Assembly: GCF_039530945.1 (NCBI RefSeq)
Contig: NZ_BAAAPC010000009.1
Span: 124,001-188,000, forward strand
DNA: 64,000 bases
Direction: 5' to 3'
Origin: Nocardiopsis_C rhodophaea
GTDB taxonomy: Bacteria; Actinomycetota; Actinomycetes; Streptosporangiales; Streptosporangiaceae
The notes below the pieces were generated by a model. It was not told where the DNA came from, did no database searches, and saw nothing but the letters and a program-made list of their open reading frames with translations. Positions within the stretch are counted from its first letter, which is position 1. Each line of letters begins with the position of its first letter. Shown piece after piece: positions 9,697 to 18,810 of this stretch. Position numbers and translations under genes: made by a program.

Positions 9697-9775
9697 GGAA
9701 CGACACCCTATGCAACGGCCCCGACACGCGCGCAGCAGGCCCCACGCGTGTCCATGCCGTACGCCGCGGAGCGCG

Positions 9776-11227
9776 CTACCGCTCGCCGATGTCCAGCGGC
9801 CGGTCGCTCACCGGTGTCCTGCCGAGCCTGCGCCGCAGCTCATAGGCGCCGAGCACGACCGCCACGCTGGCCATGCTCGTCAGCAGCGGCCCGCGATGCT
9901 CGGGCAGGAACGCCATCGCCACCAGGACCGCCACCAGCCCCGCCAGCGTCACCCAGCTGAGGTAGGGGAAGCCCCACATGCGGAAGGTGAGCCGTTCGGG
10001 TTCGTCCGCGCGCAGCCGCCGCCCCATCACCAGCTGCGAGGACACGATGGTGATGAACAGGACCAGCAGGATCGCGCCGATGGAGGCGATGAGGAAACCC
10101 AGCACCGTCTCGGGCCACAGGTAGTTGCCGATCACCGACACATACCCCACGACCGTGCCCAGCAGGATCGCGCGCGTGGGCACACCGCGCCCGCTGACCG
10201 ACGACAGCGCCCGGGGCGCGTCTCCCTGCCGGGTGAGCACGTGCAGCATCCGCGACGAGGTGTACAGCGCGGCGTTGAGCACGCTGAGCACCGCCACGAA
10301 GACCACGGCCTCCATGATGAGCGGGGCCGCCGGGACGCCCACGGTCTGCATCACCGACACGAACGGGCTCGTGCGCAGCCCCGTGTCGTTCCACGGCAGC
10401 ACCATGACCACCACCAGGATGGAGGCGATGTAGAACAGGGCGATGCGCCACAGCACGTTGGTGGTGGCCCGCGCCACGCCCTGCTCGGGCTCGTCGCTCT
10501 CCCCGGCGGCGATGGTCACGATCTCCACGCCCCCGAACGAGAACAGCACCACGACGGTGGCGGCGAACACCGCCACCCACCCGTTGGGCGCGAACCCGCC
10601 GTGCGCCCACAGGTTGGCGACGCTCGCCCCGTCGGTCCCGGGCCACATCCCGGCCGCGTACAGGCCGCCCAGGACGAGGAACGCGACGATGGTGGCGATC
10701 TTGATCAGGGAGAAGAGGGACTCGGTTTCGCCGAACACCTTCACCGAGATGAGGTTGGCCCCGGTCATGACCACCAGCAGGAGCAGCGACAGCAGCCAGG
10801 TGGGCGCCTGGACCCCCGCCGCCTCCACCCACCCGGAGAGGATCGAGGCCCCGGCCACGGCCTCGGCGGCGACCAGGACGCTGTAGAGCCACCAGTACAG
10901 CCACCCGATGGAGAAGCCGACGCGCGGTCCCAGGGCCATGCGGGCGTAGTCGGAGAACGACCCGGAGGCCGGGCGGGCCACCACCATCTCGCCCAGCGCG
11001 CGCAGGGTCAGCAGGACGAGGGCCCCGGCGATGGCATAGGAGACGATCGCGGCGGGACCGGCGGCGTGGATGACGGCACCCGACCCGATGAACAGCCCGG
11101 CGCCCACAGAGCCGCCGATGGCGATCATCGTCATGTGCCGCCGCCGCAACGTGTGCGCGAGACGCGGCGCCGCATCCGGGGATGTACTGGTATCCGCCTC
11201 AACGGGCGAAATGTCGTGCGAGGTCAC
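9776..11227 (-). CDS. amino acid permease (APC superfamily, AAT type)
   Basis: 483 residues from the GTG at 11227; GTG at 11233 is equally possible and no clear ribosome site is seen. The N-terminal signature of amino acid/polyamine permeases is clear (GGSVGAGLFIGSGAVI in TM1, then ALGEMVVARPASGSF), and about 12 hydrophobic segments follow. The length and TM1/TM2 motifs fit the GABA/asparagine/lysine permease group (proton-coupled uptake). Specificity not determinable. The gene stands alone, with about 700 bp of apparently empty sequence upstream. Confidence 0.88.
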   Translation of the reverse strand: MTSHDISPVEADTSTSPDAAPRLAHTLRRRHMTMIAIGGSVGAGLFIGSGAVIHAAGPAAIVSYAIAGALVLLTLRALGEMVVARPASGSFSDYARMALGPRVGFSIGWLYWWLYSVLVAAEAVAGASILSGWVEAAGVQAPTWLLSLLLLVVMTGANLISVKVFGETESLFSLIKIATIVAFLVLGGLYAAGMWPGTDGASVANLWAHGGFAPNGWVAVFAATVVVLFSFGGVEIVTIAAGESDEPEQGVARATTNVLWRIALFYIASILVVVMVLPWNDTGLRTSPFVSVMQTVGVPAAPLIMEAVVFVAVLSVLNAALYTSSRMLHVLTRQGDAPRALSSVSGRGVPTRAILLGTVVGYVSVIGNYLWPETVLGFLIASIGAILLVLFITIVSSQLVMGRRLRADEPERLTFRMWGFPYLSWVTLAGLVAVLVAMAFLPEHRGPLLTSMASVAVVLGAYELRRRLGRTPVSDRPLDIGER

Positions 11228-11934
11228 GACCACACACACTATGCGGCAGACGGCACCACCGGCGCAGCACACACCCCCCACCACCCCACCTGCCAAGCGA
11301 GTGTGGGAGAGATCACCAACGAGGGGGACCGCCGCGTGGCGGCAGCGCGGTCGGGGCACCGCCCTCGCACGGCGGCCTGCCGCGCCCGTCACCCGGCACA
11401 CCGCTACCCGCACGCACCCCCGCCGTAGCGGCACCCGCCCAACGCCGACGGCACCCAACCCGCGCCCGGAGGCCCCGGCCGACATCGGCCTCGCGCTGGC
11501 CCCGCCGCCAAGCCGACCCGCGGCCGCCCCGTCAAGATCGGGGGCACCGGCGAGCCCGAGAAAGCCCACCGCCGGAGCAGCTGCACCGGACACCGGTGGG
11601 AACCAGGTGACACCGCCGACCCGGCGCGGCCGCGCCCGAACCTGCGGCGCCGTGGGCCGGCATGGCCCCTAGCGCGGTAGCGGGCGGCCCAGCCTGGGAC
11701 TGAGATGGGGCAGCCCCGGAAGCGCTCAGTGGCCCAGCGCTGCGGCCGACCCTGTTCGACGGCGCGGCGGGCCGACGCAAGGTGGCCGGCAGGCGCGAGC
11801 CTGGCATCGGTAGGGGCAGCATGCCGCGCACAAGGACCCGCGGTGCTCAGAGCGGACGTCGGAGATCCACACCGGCACCGAAGACCCTCCCTTGTTATGT
11901 CCAACCCGCCCCGCTGGGCCACCAACCTCGGTGG
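11228..11934. other. long intergenic stretch, no gene seen
   Basis: About 700 bp between the permease start and the next small gene. Several open frames exist on both strands, but their translations are repetitive Arg/Pro/Gly/Ala text with no recognisable motif and no ribosome site. I see no gene, RNA or strong repeat here. Confidence 0.5.
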
Positions 11935-12252
11935 TCAGGACGGCTCGGCGCCGGGGTCCGGTGCGTCGACCTCCCCGGTCTCAGGGTCCACCGCACTCTC
12001 GCCGTCCGGGGCCTCGGCGTCGCGGACGGTCCGCAGGGGACGCAGAGCGTCGTAGGCTTCACCATCGCTGAGCACTCCGCTGCTCGCGGCGGCATGCAGT
12101 TCCTCTTTAGCGCGCAGGATGCACTGCCGTGAGCGTCCCGCAGGGCGTTGCAACCGTCCGGCGCGCCACAGCGGCTTCAAGGCCAGGTAGGCGTGGGCGT
12201 CGGTGAGCCGTCCGTCCTCCAGGGCCGCCAGGAGTTCATCTGTCGCGCTCAT
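11935..12252 (-). CDS. small acidic protein with an internal duplication
   Basis: 105 residues from the ATG at 12252; an in-frame ATG at 12273 is an alternative. Two copies of one unit are visible: LLAALEDGRLTDAHAYLALK-PL (about 6-27) and LHAAASSGVLSDGEAYDALR-PL (about 52-73). They share the pattern L-x-A-A-x3-G-x-L-(T/S)-D-x2-A-Y-x-A-L-(K/R)-P-L. The last 30 residues are acidic and disordered-looking. No family recognised. It is divergent from the histidine kinase gene with a 290 bp gap. Confidence 0.6.
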   Translation of the reverse strand: MSATDELLAALEDGRLTDAHAYLALKPLWRAGRLQRPAGRSRQCILRAKEELHAAASSGVLSDGEAYDALRPLRTVRDAEAPDGESAVDPETGEVDAPDPGAEPS

Positions 12253-12544
12253 CGGCCGTTCATCTCTTCTCATCTCCTCGCCGAGGGGTGGGCAGGGGGT
12301 GGGGGACGGGGCCGTTCGGCGTCGAGGGGTGCCGCCGGGGCACCGTACGCGCTCGCCTGTGCCCCTCTGGCCCCGAGCGTAGGAGACACCGCCGCCGGCA
12401 CGTGGCGGTTTAACGCAAATCCGCCATTCGTTCACCCCGCCGGGGCCATCCGGCCACGCACCACAGCGTCTCCTCCACCGCGACGCGCGGTATTCCCCCG
12501 GGCGGGGGAGGCCCCCACCCGCCCACCCGTGCCACGATCGTGGT

Positions 12545-13837
12545 GTGTCGATCATCCGCCTGCTGCTCACACCGCTGTGGGGCGCCACCACCTACGCACG
12601 CTGGGTCTACATGGTCATCGGTGGCGCGATGTTCCTGCCCTACCTGCTGGCGACCCTGGTCCTGGGCTCGATGGTCGTCACCCCCGCCACGCCCGGCCCC
12701 GACTCCGGCCTGGGCACCCTGGCGGCGGCCCTGGTTTCGGCGCTGCTCCTGGTCGCCGCCTCGGCCTGGATCCCCGGCGCCCGCTCCTTGGAAGGCCAGG
12801 TCACCCAAACCCTGCTGCGCGGCCCCATCACCGCCGAGCACGTCGCCGAGTCGGCGTCCTGGCCCTCCCGCGTGCGCACCGGGCTATGGCTGGTCCTGCA
12901 CCTGGTGGGGGGATTCGGGGTAGCCCTGGCCACCATGGTCGGCCTCACCGAGTCCGCGGCCCTGGCCGCCACCCCCTTCGTCGCCGACCACATGGCCATC
13001 GCCCAGGGCCCGCTCACCTTCGCCGGCGCCGACTGGCCCTCCGGCGCCGCGCGGTGGCTGGCCCCCGTCATGGGGCTGGGTCTCCTGCTCGCCCTCATCT
13101 ACACCATGGCACTGATCGGCTGGGGCATGGCGCTCCTGGCCCCGCGCCTGCTGGGGCCCTCGACCGCCGAGCGGCTGGCCGCCGCCCAGGAACGCGTCGA
13201 CCACCTGGCCGAACGCAACCGGCTGGCCCGCGAACTGCACGACTCCATCGGCCACGCCCTGTCCGTGGTCGCCCTGCAGTCCGGGACGGCCGCCCGCGTG
13301 CTGGACTCCGACCCCGCCTTCGCCCGCCACGCCCTGGAGACGATCGCCGCGCAGGCCCGCACCGCCACCGCCGAACTCGACCACGTTCTGGGACTGCTGC
13401 GCGAAGAGCAGCCGAGCACCGCCACCGCGCCCCAGCGCGGCCTGGGCGACCTGGCGGGACTCATCGAGGCCACCCGCGCCATTGGCGGCCAGCTCACCGC
13501 CCGCGTCGACGGAGACGTGGGTCGTGTCCCGGCCGTCGTCTCCCGCGAGACCTACCGCATCTGCCAGGAAGGCATCACCAACGCCCTGCGCCACGGCGGC
13601 CAGGTCCCCATCGCCCTGCACGTGACCATCGAACCCGAACGGCTCAGCGTGGAGATCACCAACCCCCACACCCCCGCCACCGCACCGCGGGCCCTGCCCG
13701 CGCTGCGCCGCAGCGGCGGCCACGGCCTGGCCGGCATGCGCGAGCGCCTGAGGACCCTCGGCGGCCGCCTGGAGGCCGGACCGCACGACGGCCACTGGCA
13801 CCTGCGCGCCGAGATCACCTGGGGAGCAGGCCGATGA
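12545..13837 (+). CDS. sensor histidine kinase, HisKA_3 (NarL-partner) type
   Basis: 430 residues from a GTG. The N-terminal 200 residues hold about five hydrophobic segments (roughly 22-45, 58-76, 112-134, 172-200), forming the sensor. The dimerisation/phosphoacceptor helix reads RNRLARELHDSIGHALS with H232. The ATPase domain follows, with an N-box at about 337-350 (RICQEGITNALRHG) and a G-box GGHGLAGMRERL near 395. It autophosphorylates on His and passes phosphate to the coupled response regulator. The start codon of that gene overlaps this stop (ATGA). Confidence 0.92.
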   Translation: MSIIRLLLTPLWGATTYARWVYMVIGGAMFLPYLLATLVLGSMVVTPATPGPDSGLGTLAAALVSALLLVAASAWIPGARSLEGQVTQTLLRGPITAEHVAESASWPSRVRTGLWLVLHLVGGFGVALATMVGLTESAALAATPFVADHMAIAQGPLTFAGADWPSGAARWLAPVMGLGLLLALIYTMALIGWGMALLAPRLLGPSTAERLAAAQERVDHLAERNRLARELHDSIGHALSVVALQSGTAARVLDSDPAFARHALETIAAQARTATAELDHVLGLLREEQPSTATAPQRGLGDLAGLIEATRAIGGQLTARVDGDVGRVPAVVSRETYRICQEGITNALRHGGQVPIALHVTIEPERLSVEITNPHTPATAPRALPALRRSGGHGLAGMRERLRTLGGRLEAGPHDGHWHLRAEITWGAGR

Positions 13838-14532
13838 CCCCGCCCCAACCATGCCCCGACGCCAACGACGGGCCGGTCACCGTGGCCCTGGTCGACGACG
13901 AAGCGCTCGTGCGGGCCGGGCTACGCGCCCTCATCAACGCTGAAGACGACCTGCGGGTCGTGGCCGAGGCCGACGACGGCACCGGCGTACTCGACCTGGC
14001 GCGCCGCACACGCCCCCACATCGTCCTGATGGACGTGCGCATGCCCCGCCTGGACGGCATCCAGGCCACCGCCACCCTGGTCAGCAGCCTGGACACCCCA
14101 CCCAAGACCATCGTCGTCACCACCTTCGAAAACGATGACTACGTCTACGGCGCGCTGCGCGCGGGCGCCAGCGGCTTCCTCCTCAAACGCAGCCGCCCCG
14201 AGGACATCCTCGCCGCCATCCGGCTGGTCGCCTCCGGCGACGCCCTGCTGTTCCCCGCCGCCATCCGCGCCCTAGCCGCCACACACGCCCAACCCGCCAC
14301 CCCCGCCGCCGCCAGGATCACCGCACTCACCGAGCGAGAAGCCGACACGCTGCGGCTCATGGCGCGCGGCCTGTCCAACGCCGAGATCGCCGCCGAACTG
14401 TTCGTCGGGCTCCAGACCATCAAGACGCACGTCTCCAACATCCTGTCCAAACTCCAGGTCCGCGACCGCACCCAGGCAGTGATCGCCGCCTACGACTCCG
14501 GGCTCATCCGCCCCGGCGGCACCACACACTGA
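13834..14532 (+). CDS. response regulator, NarL/FixJ family
   Basis: 232 residues; the ATG at 13834 overlaps the kinase stop as ATGA, which fixes the start. The receiver domain has the acidic pair DD at 21-22, phosphoacceptor D67 (VLMDVRMP), a T in VVTTF and K in FLLKRS. The C-terminal LuxR-type helix-turn-helix reads LTEREADTLRLMARGLSNAE followed by LQTIKTHVSNILSKL. It should bind DNA when phosphorylated by the upstream kinase. No target operon is adjacent. Confidence 0.95.
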   Translation: MTPPQPCPDANDGPVTVALVDDEALVRAGLRALINAEDDLRVVAEADDGTGVLDLARRTRPHIVLMDVRMPRLDGIQATATLVSSLDTPPKTIVVTTFENDDYVYGALRAGASGFLLKRSRPEDILAAIRLVASGDALLFPAAIRALAATHAQPATPAAARITALTEREADTLRLMARGLSNAEIAAELFVGLQTIKTHVSNILSKLQVRDRTQAVIAAYDSGLIRPGGTTH

Positions 14533-14777
14533 CCCGCCGCCGTACACCGCACCACCCCCCAGCGCCCTGTTGTTCCTGCTCCCGAGGCCCGCATGCTGGT
14601 GGGCGGATCGTGCCGCAGTTGAGGTGGTGGATGCGCACGGGTGGGCCTCCCGGTCACCGGCGTCTGCGTCCCCCGGTCCTCCCTGACAGGCGCGGTCTGC
14701 CACAGGGAGGGACCCGCCGAGTGGGCAGGCGGGAGAAGCGCGGAGGTCGCAGCGCCGGTCGGCCGTCCGCAGCCCCC
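14533..14777. other. non-coding gap between regulator and gene remnant
   Basis: About 245 bp without a convincing gene. Open frames here are continuations of the decayed DJ-1/PfpI fragment described next, with no family-like sequence. Confidence 0.4.
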
Positions 14778-14990
14778 GACGAGCTGGCGCACCGACTCGA
14801 CCATCTCCGGCGGCGCGCCGTCCACGCTCCCGGTGTCGAACGGCGGCTGCGGGTCGTACTCCAGCACGAGCCGGATGCGCTGGGCGGTGTCTACGCCCCG
14901 CATCGGCGCGGCCAACCGCAGCCCCATGCCGATCCCGGCCGAGACCCCGGCCGCGGTGACGACGCCCCCTCGGATTCGGACGCTCCCACG
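14778..14990 (-). pseudogene. C-terminal remnant of a DJ-1/PfpI (ThiJ) family protein
   Basis: On the minus strand one frame reads VVTAAGVSAGIGMGLRLAAP, followed by a stretch ending VLEYDPQPPFDTGS (about 14968 down to 14820). This is the highly typical C-terminal part of DJ-1/PfpI proteins (VTSAGVSAGIDMALRL ... EYDPQPPFDAGSP). The N-terminal two thirds, including the catalytic cysteine region, are absent. The fragment abuts the stop codon of the antiporter gene at 15000, and after about residue VRQLV the frame continues into non-family sequence. I read it as a deletion remnant. A functional protein from this piece is unlikely. Confidence 0.7.
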
Positions 14991-14999
14991 GGGGAGGGG

Positions 15000-16991
15000 T
15001 CAGCTCGTGGAGGCGTCGACCTGCGCCGGGCCGATCTCGGCCTCGTCCAAGAAGCACCACGCCCACACCTCGCCCGGCTCAGCCGACACCGCGATGGGAT
15101 GCCCCACGGACCCGGCATGCTCCTGGGCATGCCGACCCGGCGAGGAATCGCAGCACCCCACATACCCGCAGGTCAGACAGATCCGCAGGTGAACCCAGTC
15201 GGTGCGGCCCCGGCTCAGGCACGTCGTGCACCCGGGACTCTTCGGCAGGACCGGGCGGATCTCCTCGGCATGCGGGCAGGCCGCCGCGGCGTCCGGGGCG
15301 AAATCCACGACCACCGTCGGATCGGGCCGCGGCACCTCCAAGTGCTCGGCCCCCAGCACGTCCAGCACCGTCCGCGTCAGTGGCTGGGCGACCGCCCGCT
15401 GGGAATCCACCACGCGTGTCACCCCCGCGCCGCTGAGCCCCGACACATCCACCGAGTCCACCGGCCGGGCCACGATCGGCACGCCCGGCGCCACATTGCG
15501 CAGCGCCTCGGCGATATGCGTGGTCTCCTCGCCGCTGTGCTCGCAGATCACGATCAGCCGCACCTGGTCCATGCCGACATCGTGCAGCACCCCCGCCTTG
15601 ATGACCTCGCCTCGCACCACCCGGTGGCCCTCGGCCTCCGCCTGAGCGGCCAGGTCGGGGTTGAGCGTCGTGACCGTGACCGGGATGCCGCGGGCCCGCA
15701 GGTAGCCCCCCAGGTACTGGGCCACCGGCCCCCACCCCGACACCAGCACGCGCCCCTGCTCCGGCCGGTGCTCCGCGCCGTCCCGCGGCGCCACTGCGGC
15801 CCGGTGCCCCTGACGCACCCCCACCGTCCTGGCCAGCCGCTCGCCCACCGCCGCCAGCGCCGGCGTCGCGGTCATCAGCACCACAGTGACGGCCACCAGC
15901 AGCTGCGCACCCTGGTCGCCCAACCCCAGCGGGCTCATCCCCGATGCCGCACCGACCTGCTGCAACACAAACGAGAACTCCCCGATCTGGGGGAGCAGGA
16001 ACGCCCCAGCCACCACCGTGGGCGCCCCCACCCGCAGCGTGGACGCCGCAAGGTAACCCGCCGCCAACTTGATCGCGACCACCGCCAACGCCAGCACCGC
16101 CACCAGCCACCACAGCTCCACCACCACGCCCACATCCAGCAGCATGCCGATGGACACGAAGAACACCGCGCTGAACAGAATCTGCAGCGGCATGATCTCG
16201 CTGAGCGCGTGCGCGCTGTGCCGCGACTCGCTGAGCACCATCCCGGCCAAGAACGCCCCCAGCGCGTCACTGACCCCGGCCAGCGAGGTCAGATAAGCGA
16301 CGCCCAGCGCGATGGCCACGATCGTCAGCAGGAAGATCTCCGGAGAGCACAGCCGCGCCACCCGCTCCAACAGCGGTGGCATCACTTTGCGCGCCACCAC
16401 CATCACCGCGGTCAACACCAGCGCGGCCGTCCCCAGCGCCCGCACGATCCCCCACGGCTCCTCGCCCCCAGCGCCGGGGGACGTCACCCCCGCCAGCAGC
16501 GGGATGAGCAACACCATGACGACCACGGCCAAGTCCTGGAAGATCAGGATGCCCACCGCCACCTGCCCGGTCGGCCGAGACGTCATCCCCTTGGCCGCCA
16601 CGATCTTGAGCACGATCGCCGTCGAGGACAGCGCGACCAGGAACCCGGTGAACACGCCGATACGCCAGTCCTGCCCCGCGGCCACCACCACCGCCGCGGT
16701 CAGCGCGACCGTCGCGACCACCTGCACACTGCCGCCCAACAGCACATAGCGGCGGATCTTGGCCAGACGCTCCAGGGAGAACTCGATCCCGATCGTGAAC
16801 AGCAGCAGCATCACACCGATGTCGGCCGCCGCCCGGACGTGGCCCACATCCGCCACCACCCCGGCCAGCAGGAACCCCACGATCGGGACCACCCGCAACC
16901 GCACGCACAGCGCACCGATCAGCCCGGCCACGCACAGCAGCGCGACCACAGGCCCAAGAAACTCCGGAGTCTCCCCGGCCGCCAGCATCAT
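15000..16991 (-). CDS. CPA2-type cation:proton antiporter fused to TrkA-N and UBP-type zinc finger
   Basis: 663 residues from the ATG at 16991 (AGGGGG about 8 bases upstream; a second ATG follows directly). Residues 8 to about 385 form a KefB-like antiporter with about 12 TM segments, including VGFLLAGVV, FTIGIEFSLERL, IFQDLAVVVMV and the GAFLAGMVLSES block. Residues about 410-545 are a Rossmann TrkA-N domain (RVLVSGWGPVAQYL). Residues about 575-655 carry Cys/His pairs (CPH, CTTCLS, CLTCGYVGCC, HAQEHAGSVGHP), matching the UBP-type (ubiquitin C-terminal hydrolase) zinc finger. Antiport of K+ or Na+ against protons, gated by nucleotide, is the family role; what the zinc finger does in a bacterium is unknown. 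The first two thirds alone would be a standard antiporter. Confidence 0.9.
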   Translation of the reverse strand: MMLAAGETPEFLGPVVALLCVAGLIGALCVRLRVVPIVGFLLAGVVADVGHVRAAADIGVMLLLFTIGIEFSLERLAKIRRYVLLGGSVQVVATVALTAAVVVAAGQDWRIGVFTGFLVALSSTAIVLKIVAAKGMTSRPTGQVAVGILIFQDLAVVVMVLLIPLLAGVTSPGAGGEEPWGIVRALGTAALVLTAVMVVARKVMPPLLERVARLCSPEIFLLTIVAIALGVAYLTSLAGVSDALGAFLAGMVLSESRHSAHALSEIMPLQILFSAVFFVSIGMLLDVGVVVELWWLVAVLALAVVAIKLAAGYLAASTLRVGAPTVVAGAFLLPQIGEFSFVLQQVGAASGMSPLGLGDQGAQLLVAVTVVLMTATPALAAVGERLARTVGVRQGHRAAVAPRDGAEHRPEQGRVLVSGWGPVAQYLGGYLRARGIPVTVTTLNPDLAAQAEAEGHRVVRGEVIKAGVLHDVGMDQVRLIVICEHSGEETTHIAEALRNVAPGVPIVARPVDSVDVSGLSGAGVTRVVDSQRAVAQPLTRTVLDVLGAEHLEVPRPDPTVVVDFAPDAAAACPHAEEIRPVLPKSPGCTTCLSRGRTDWVHLRICLTCGYVGCCDSSPGRHAQEHAGSVGHPIAVSAEPGEVWAWCFLDEAEIGPAQVDASTS

Positions 16992-17250
16992 GGCCGGCCC
17001 CCTCTCCCTCACCCCCACGACCCCCAGCCCACGCGGGGAACCCCAGGTCAGCCTAACCAAGCCCCCGCCTCCCGCCCGGCCACGGCACGGCCGCACCCCC
17101 GCGAACCGCCTCAACCCACAGCGGCCCACAGGGACAACGGACCGCCACGCAAGCGGGCCAGACCGCAAGGGAGCAGACAAACACCCGGGTCAGGGGAGGA
17201 CCACCCGTTCAGAACCGCGGCGCGCACACGCCCCCCACAGCCACCGCACC

Positions 17251-17884
17251 TCACCCGGCGCTGACCACCAGGCCCCCGCCGACACCGACATCCACCGCGA
17301 CGCGCGAAAGGTCACCGACCACCGCGTCGGCCCGCAGATCAGCCGCGCCATGGGTCGTGGTCACCGCGACCGTCCGCGCGCCCGCGCCGCGGGCAGACGC
17401 GAGCCCGGCCGGGGCGTCCTCGAACACCACACACCGGCGCGCGTCGACCCCCAACCGCGTCGCACCGAGGACGAAAGGCTCAGGATCGGGCTTCCCACGG
17501 CGCACATCGTCGGCGGTCACCAGCACCGGCGCCGCCAAGCCCACCGCCTTCAACCGCGCCTCGGCCAGCGCCCGCGTGCACGATGTCACGATCGCCCACG
17601 CGTCATCCGGCAGCACCCCGCGTCCCGGGCAGCACCCGCAGCCCAGCGGCACGGTCGATCTCCAACTGCTCGATACGCGCCACGGCCGCGGCCACCTCGC
17701 CGTCCGGAAGCAGCGCCGCCGCGATCTGACGCGCCGGGATCCCGTGCCCCGCCTCCGCGGCGAACCGCTGTACGGAGATCCCGTACTCCGCGGCCCAGGC
17801 CGCCCAGCATTCCTCCACCACCGGCCCGGAATCGACCAGGGTTCCGTCCATATCGAACAACAGCGCATCCGCGGAGAACATCAT
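17251..17884 (-). pseudogene. HAD-IA phosphatase interrupted by a frameshift
   Basis: The N-terminal half (start ATG 17884 or 17881) has HAD motif I LLFDMDGTLVDSG and a normal cap domain, and stops at 17603-17605 after LRVLPGTRGAAG. The C-terminal half continues in another frame from about 17625 to 17251 with motif II AIVTSCTRALAEARL, motif III RRGKPDPEPF and motif IV VVFEDAPAG. The join (PG ... LPDDAWAIVTS) is several residues shorter than in relatives, so a small out-of-frame deletion near 17610-17629 is likely. The intact protein would resemble beta-phosphoglucomutase-like sugar phosphatases. A sequencing error remains possible. Confidence 0.75.
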
Positions 17885-17971
17885 CCTGCGGAGTCTAGAA
17901 ACGCCGCGCCGCCCGCACCCACCGCTGCCGGGCGTGATACCCGACACCCCGCCCCGCCCGCACCCGCCCGG

Positions 17972-18733
17972 TCACACCTGAGGGTCGGACGACCGGGCCG
18001 CGCCCGGCGGCGGAACCTCGGCGCCGCGCACCGACACCGCATCGGCGATATCACCCACCAGCTTCGCGAAGTTCTCCGGCTGATCCAGGCTCACCATGTG
18101 GCCCGCCCGCGGCACGTTCAACAGGCGCCCATCGACACACGCCTCCAAGAACCGCCGCTCATGGATCCGAAACGCATCACGCGCCCCATTGATCAGCCAC
18201 ACCGGCCCCTGGTACGCGCCCAACGCCTCCAACACCTCCATGTCGGAGATCTCGTCGATCACCGCCCGCGCGGCCTCCATCGCCAACCCGCCGTCCAGCG
18301 CCGCCGCGGCCCCATCGCTGGGCAGCGTCAACCGATGGAACCGCTCGTTGACCGCCTGCCCGTGGTCGGGCAGGCGGTCCAACAACACCGCCGGGATCCG
18401 ATACACCTGCGCCAGCGTCTGCGCCGGACGCGCCGTACAGCCCGCCGCCACCAGCCCCGCCACCCGGCCCGGATGCGCCGCCGCCACCGCGATGGACACG
18501 AACCCGCCCAGGCTCAACCCCACCAGCAGCGCACGCCCGCCCACCGCGTCGATCGCCTCGGCCACAGCCCCGATCGCGCCCGGCAGGGTAAACACCTCAC
18601 CCCGGCGCGTACCGTGCCCCGGAAGGTCCACCGCCACCACGCGGCGCCCCTGAGCCTCCAGCATTTCCTGCTGCGGGCGCCACATCGTGCCCGACAGCCG
18701 CAACCCATGGACCAGCACGACCGGCAGGCCCAT
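17972..18733 (-). CDS. alpha/beta hydrolase
   Basis: 253 residues from the ATG at 18733, preceded by AAGGGGG. The oxyanion motif is HGLRLSG, the nucleophile elbow GLSLGG (Ser about 87), the acid lies in NGARDAF and the base in AGHMVSLDQP near the C-terminus. This is a complete catalytic triad. The substrate is unknown; similar proteins are esterases or carboxylesterase-like hydrolases. It is 77 bp downstream of the exonuclease III gene on the same strand and may be co-transcribed with it. Confidence 0.88.
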   Translation of the reverse strand: MGLPVVLVHGLRLSGTMWRPQQEMLEAQGRRVVAVDLPGHGTRRGEVFTLPGAIGAVAEAIDAVGGRALLVGLSLGGFVSIAVAAAHPGRVAGLVAAGCTARPAQTLAQVYRIPAVLLDRLPDHGQAVNERFHRLTLPSDGAAAALDGGLAMEAARAVIDEISDMEVLEALGAYQGPVWLINGARDAFRIHERRFLEACVDGRLLNVPRAGHMVSLDQPENFAKLVGDIADAVSVRGAEVPPPGAARSSDPQV

Positions 18734-18810
18734 CGCCCCGCCCCCTTCCGCTCGCTCAACCAGCACCGACTCCACTTGGCACCACCTGCAGTACCCGCAC
18801 ACCCGCCGAC

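Noticed and set aside
14610..17264. 884-codon plus-strand frame opposite the antiporter
   Set aside because: Low-complexity His/Gln/Arg/Pro translation; the opposite strand has clear TM and domain motifs.
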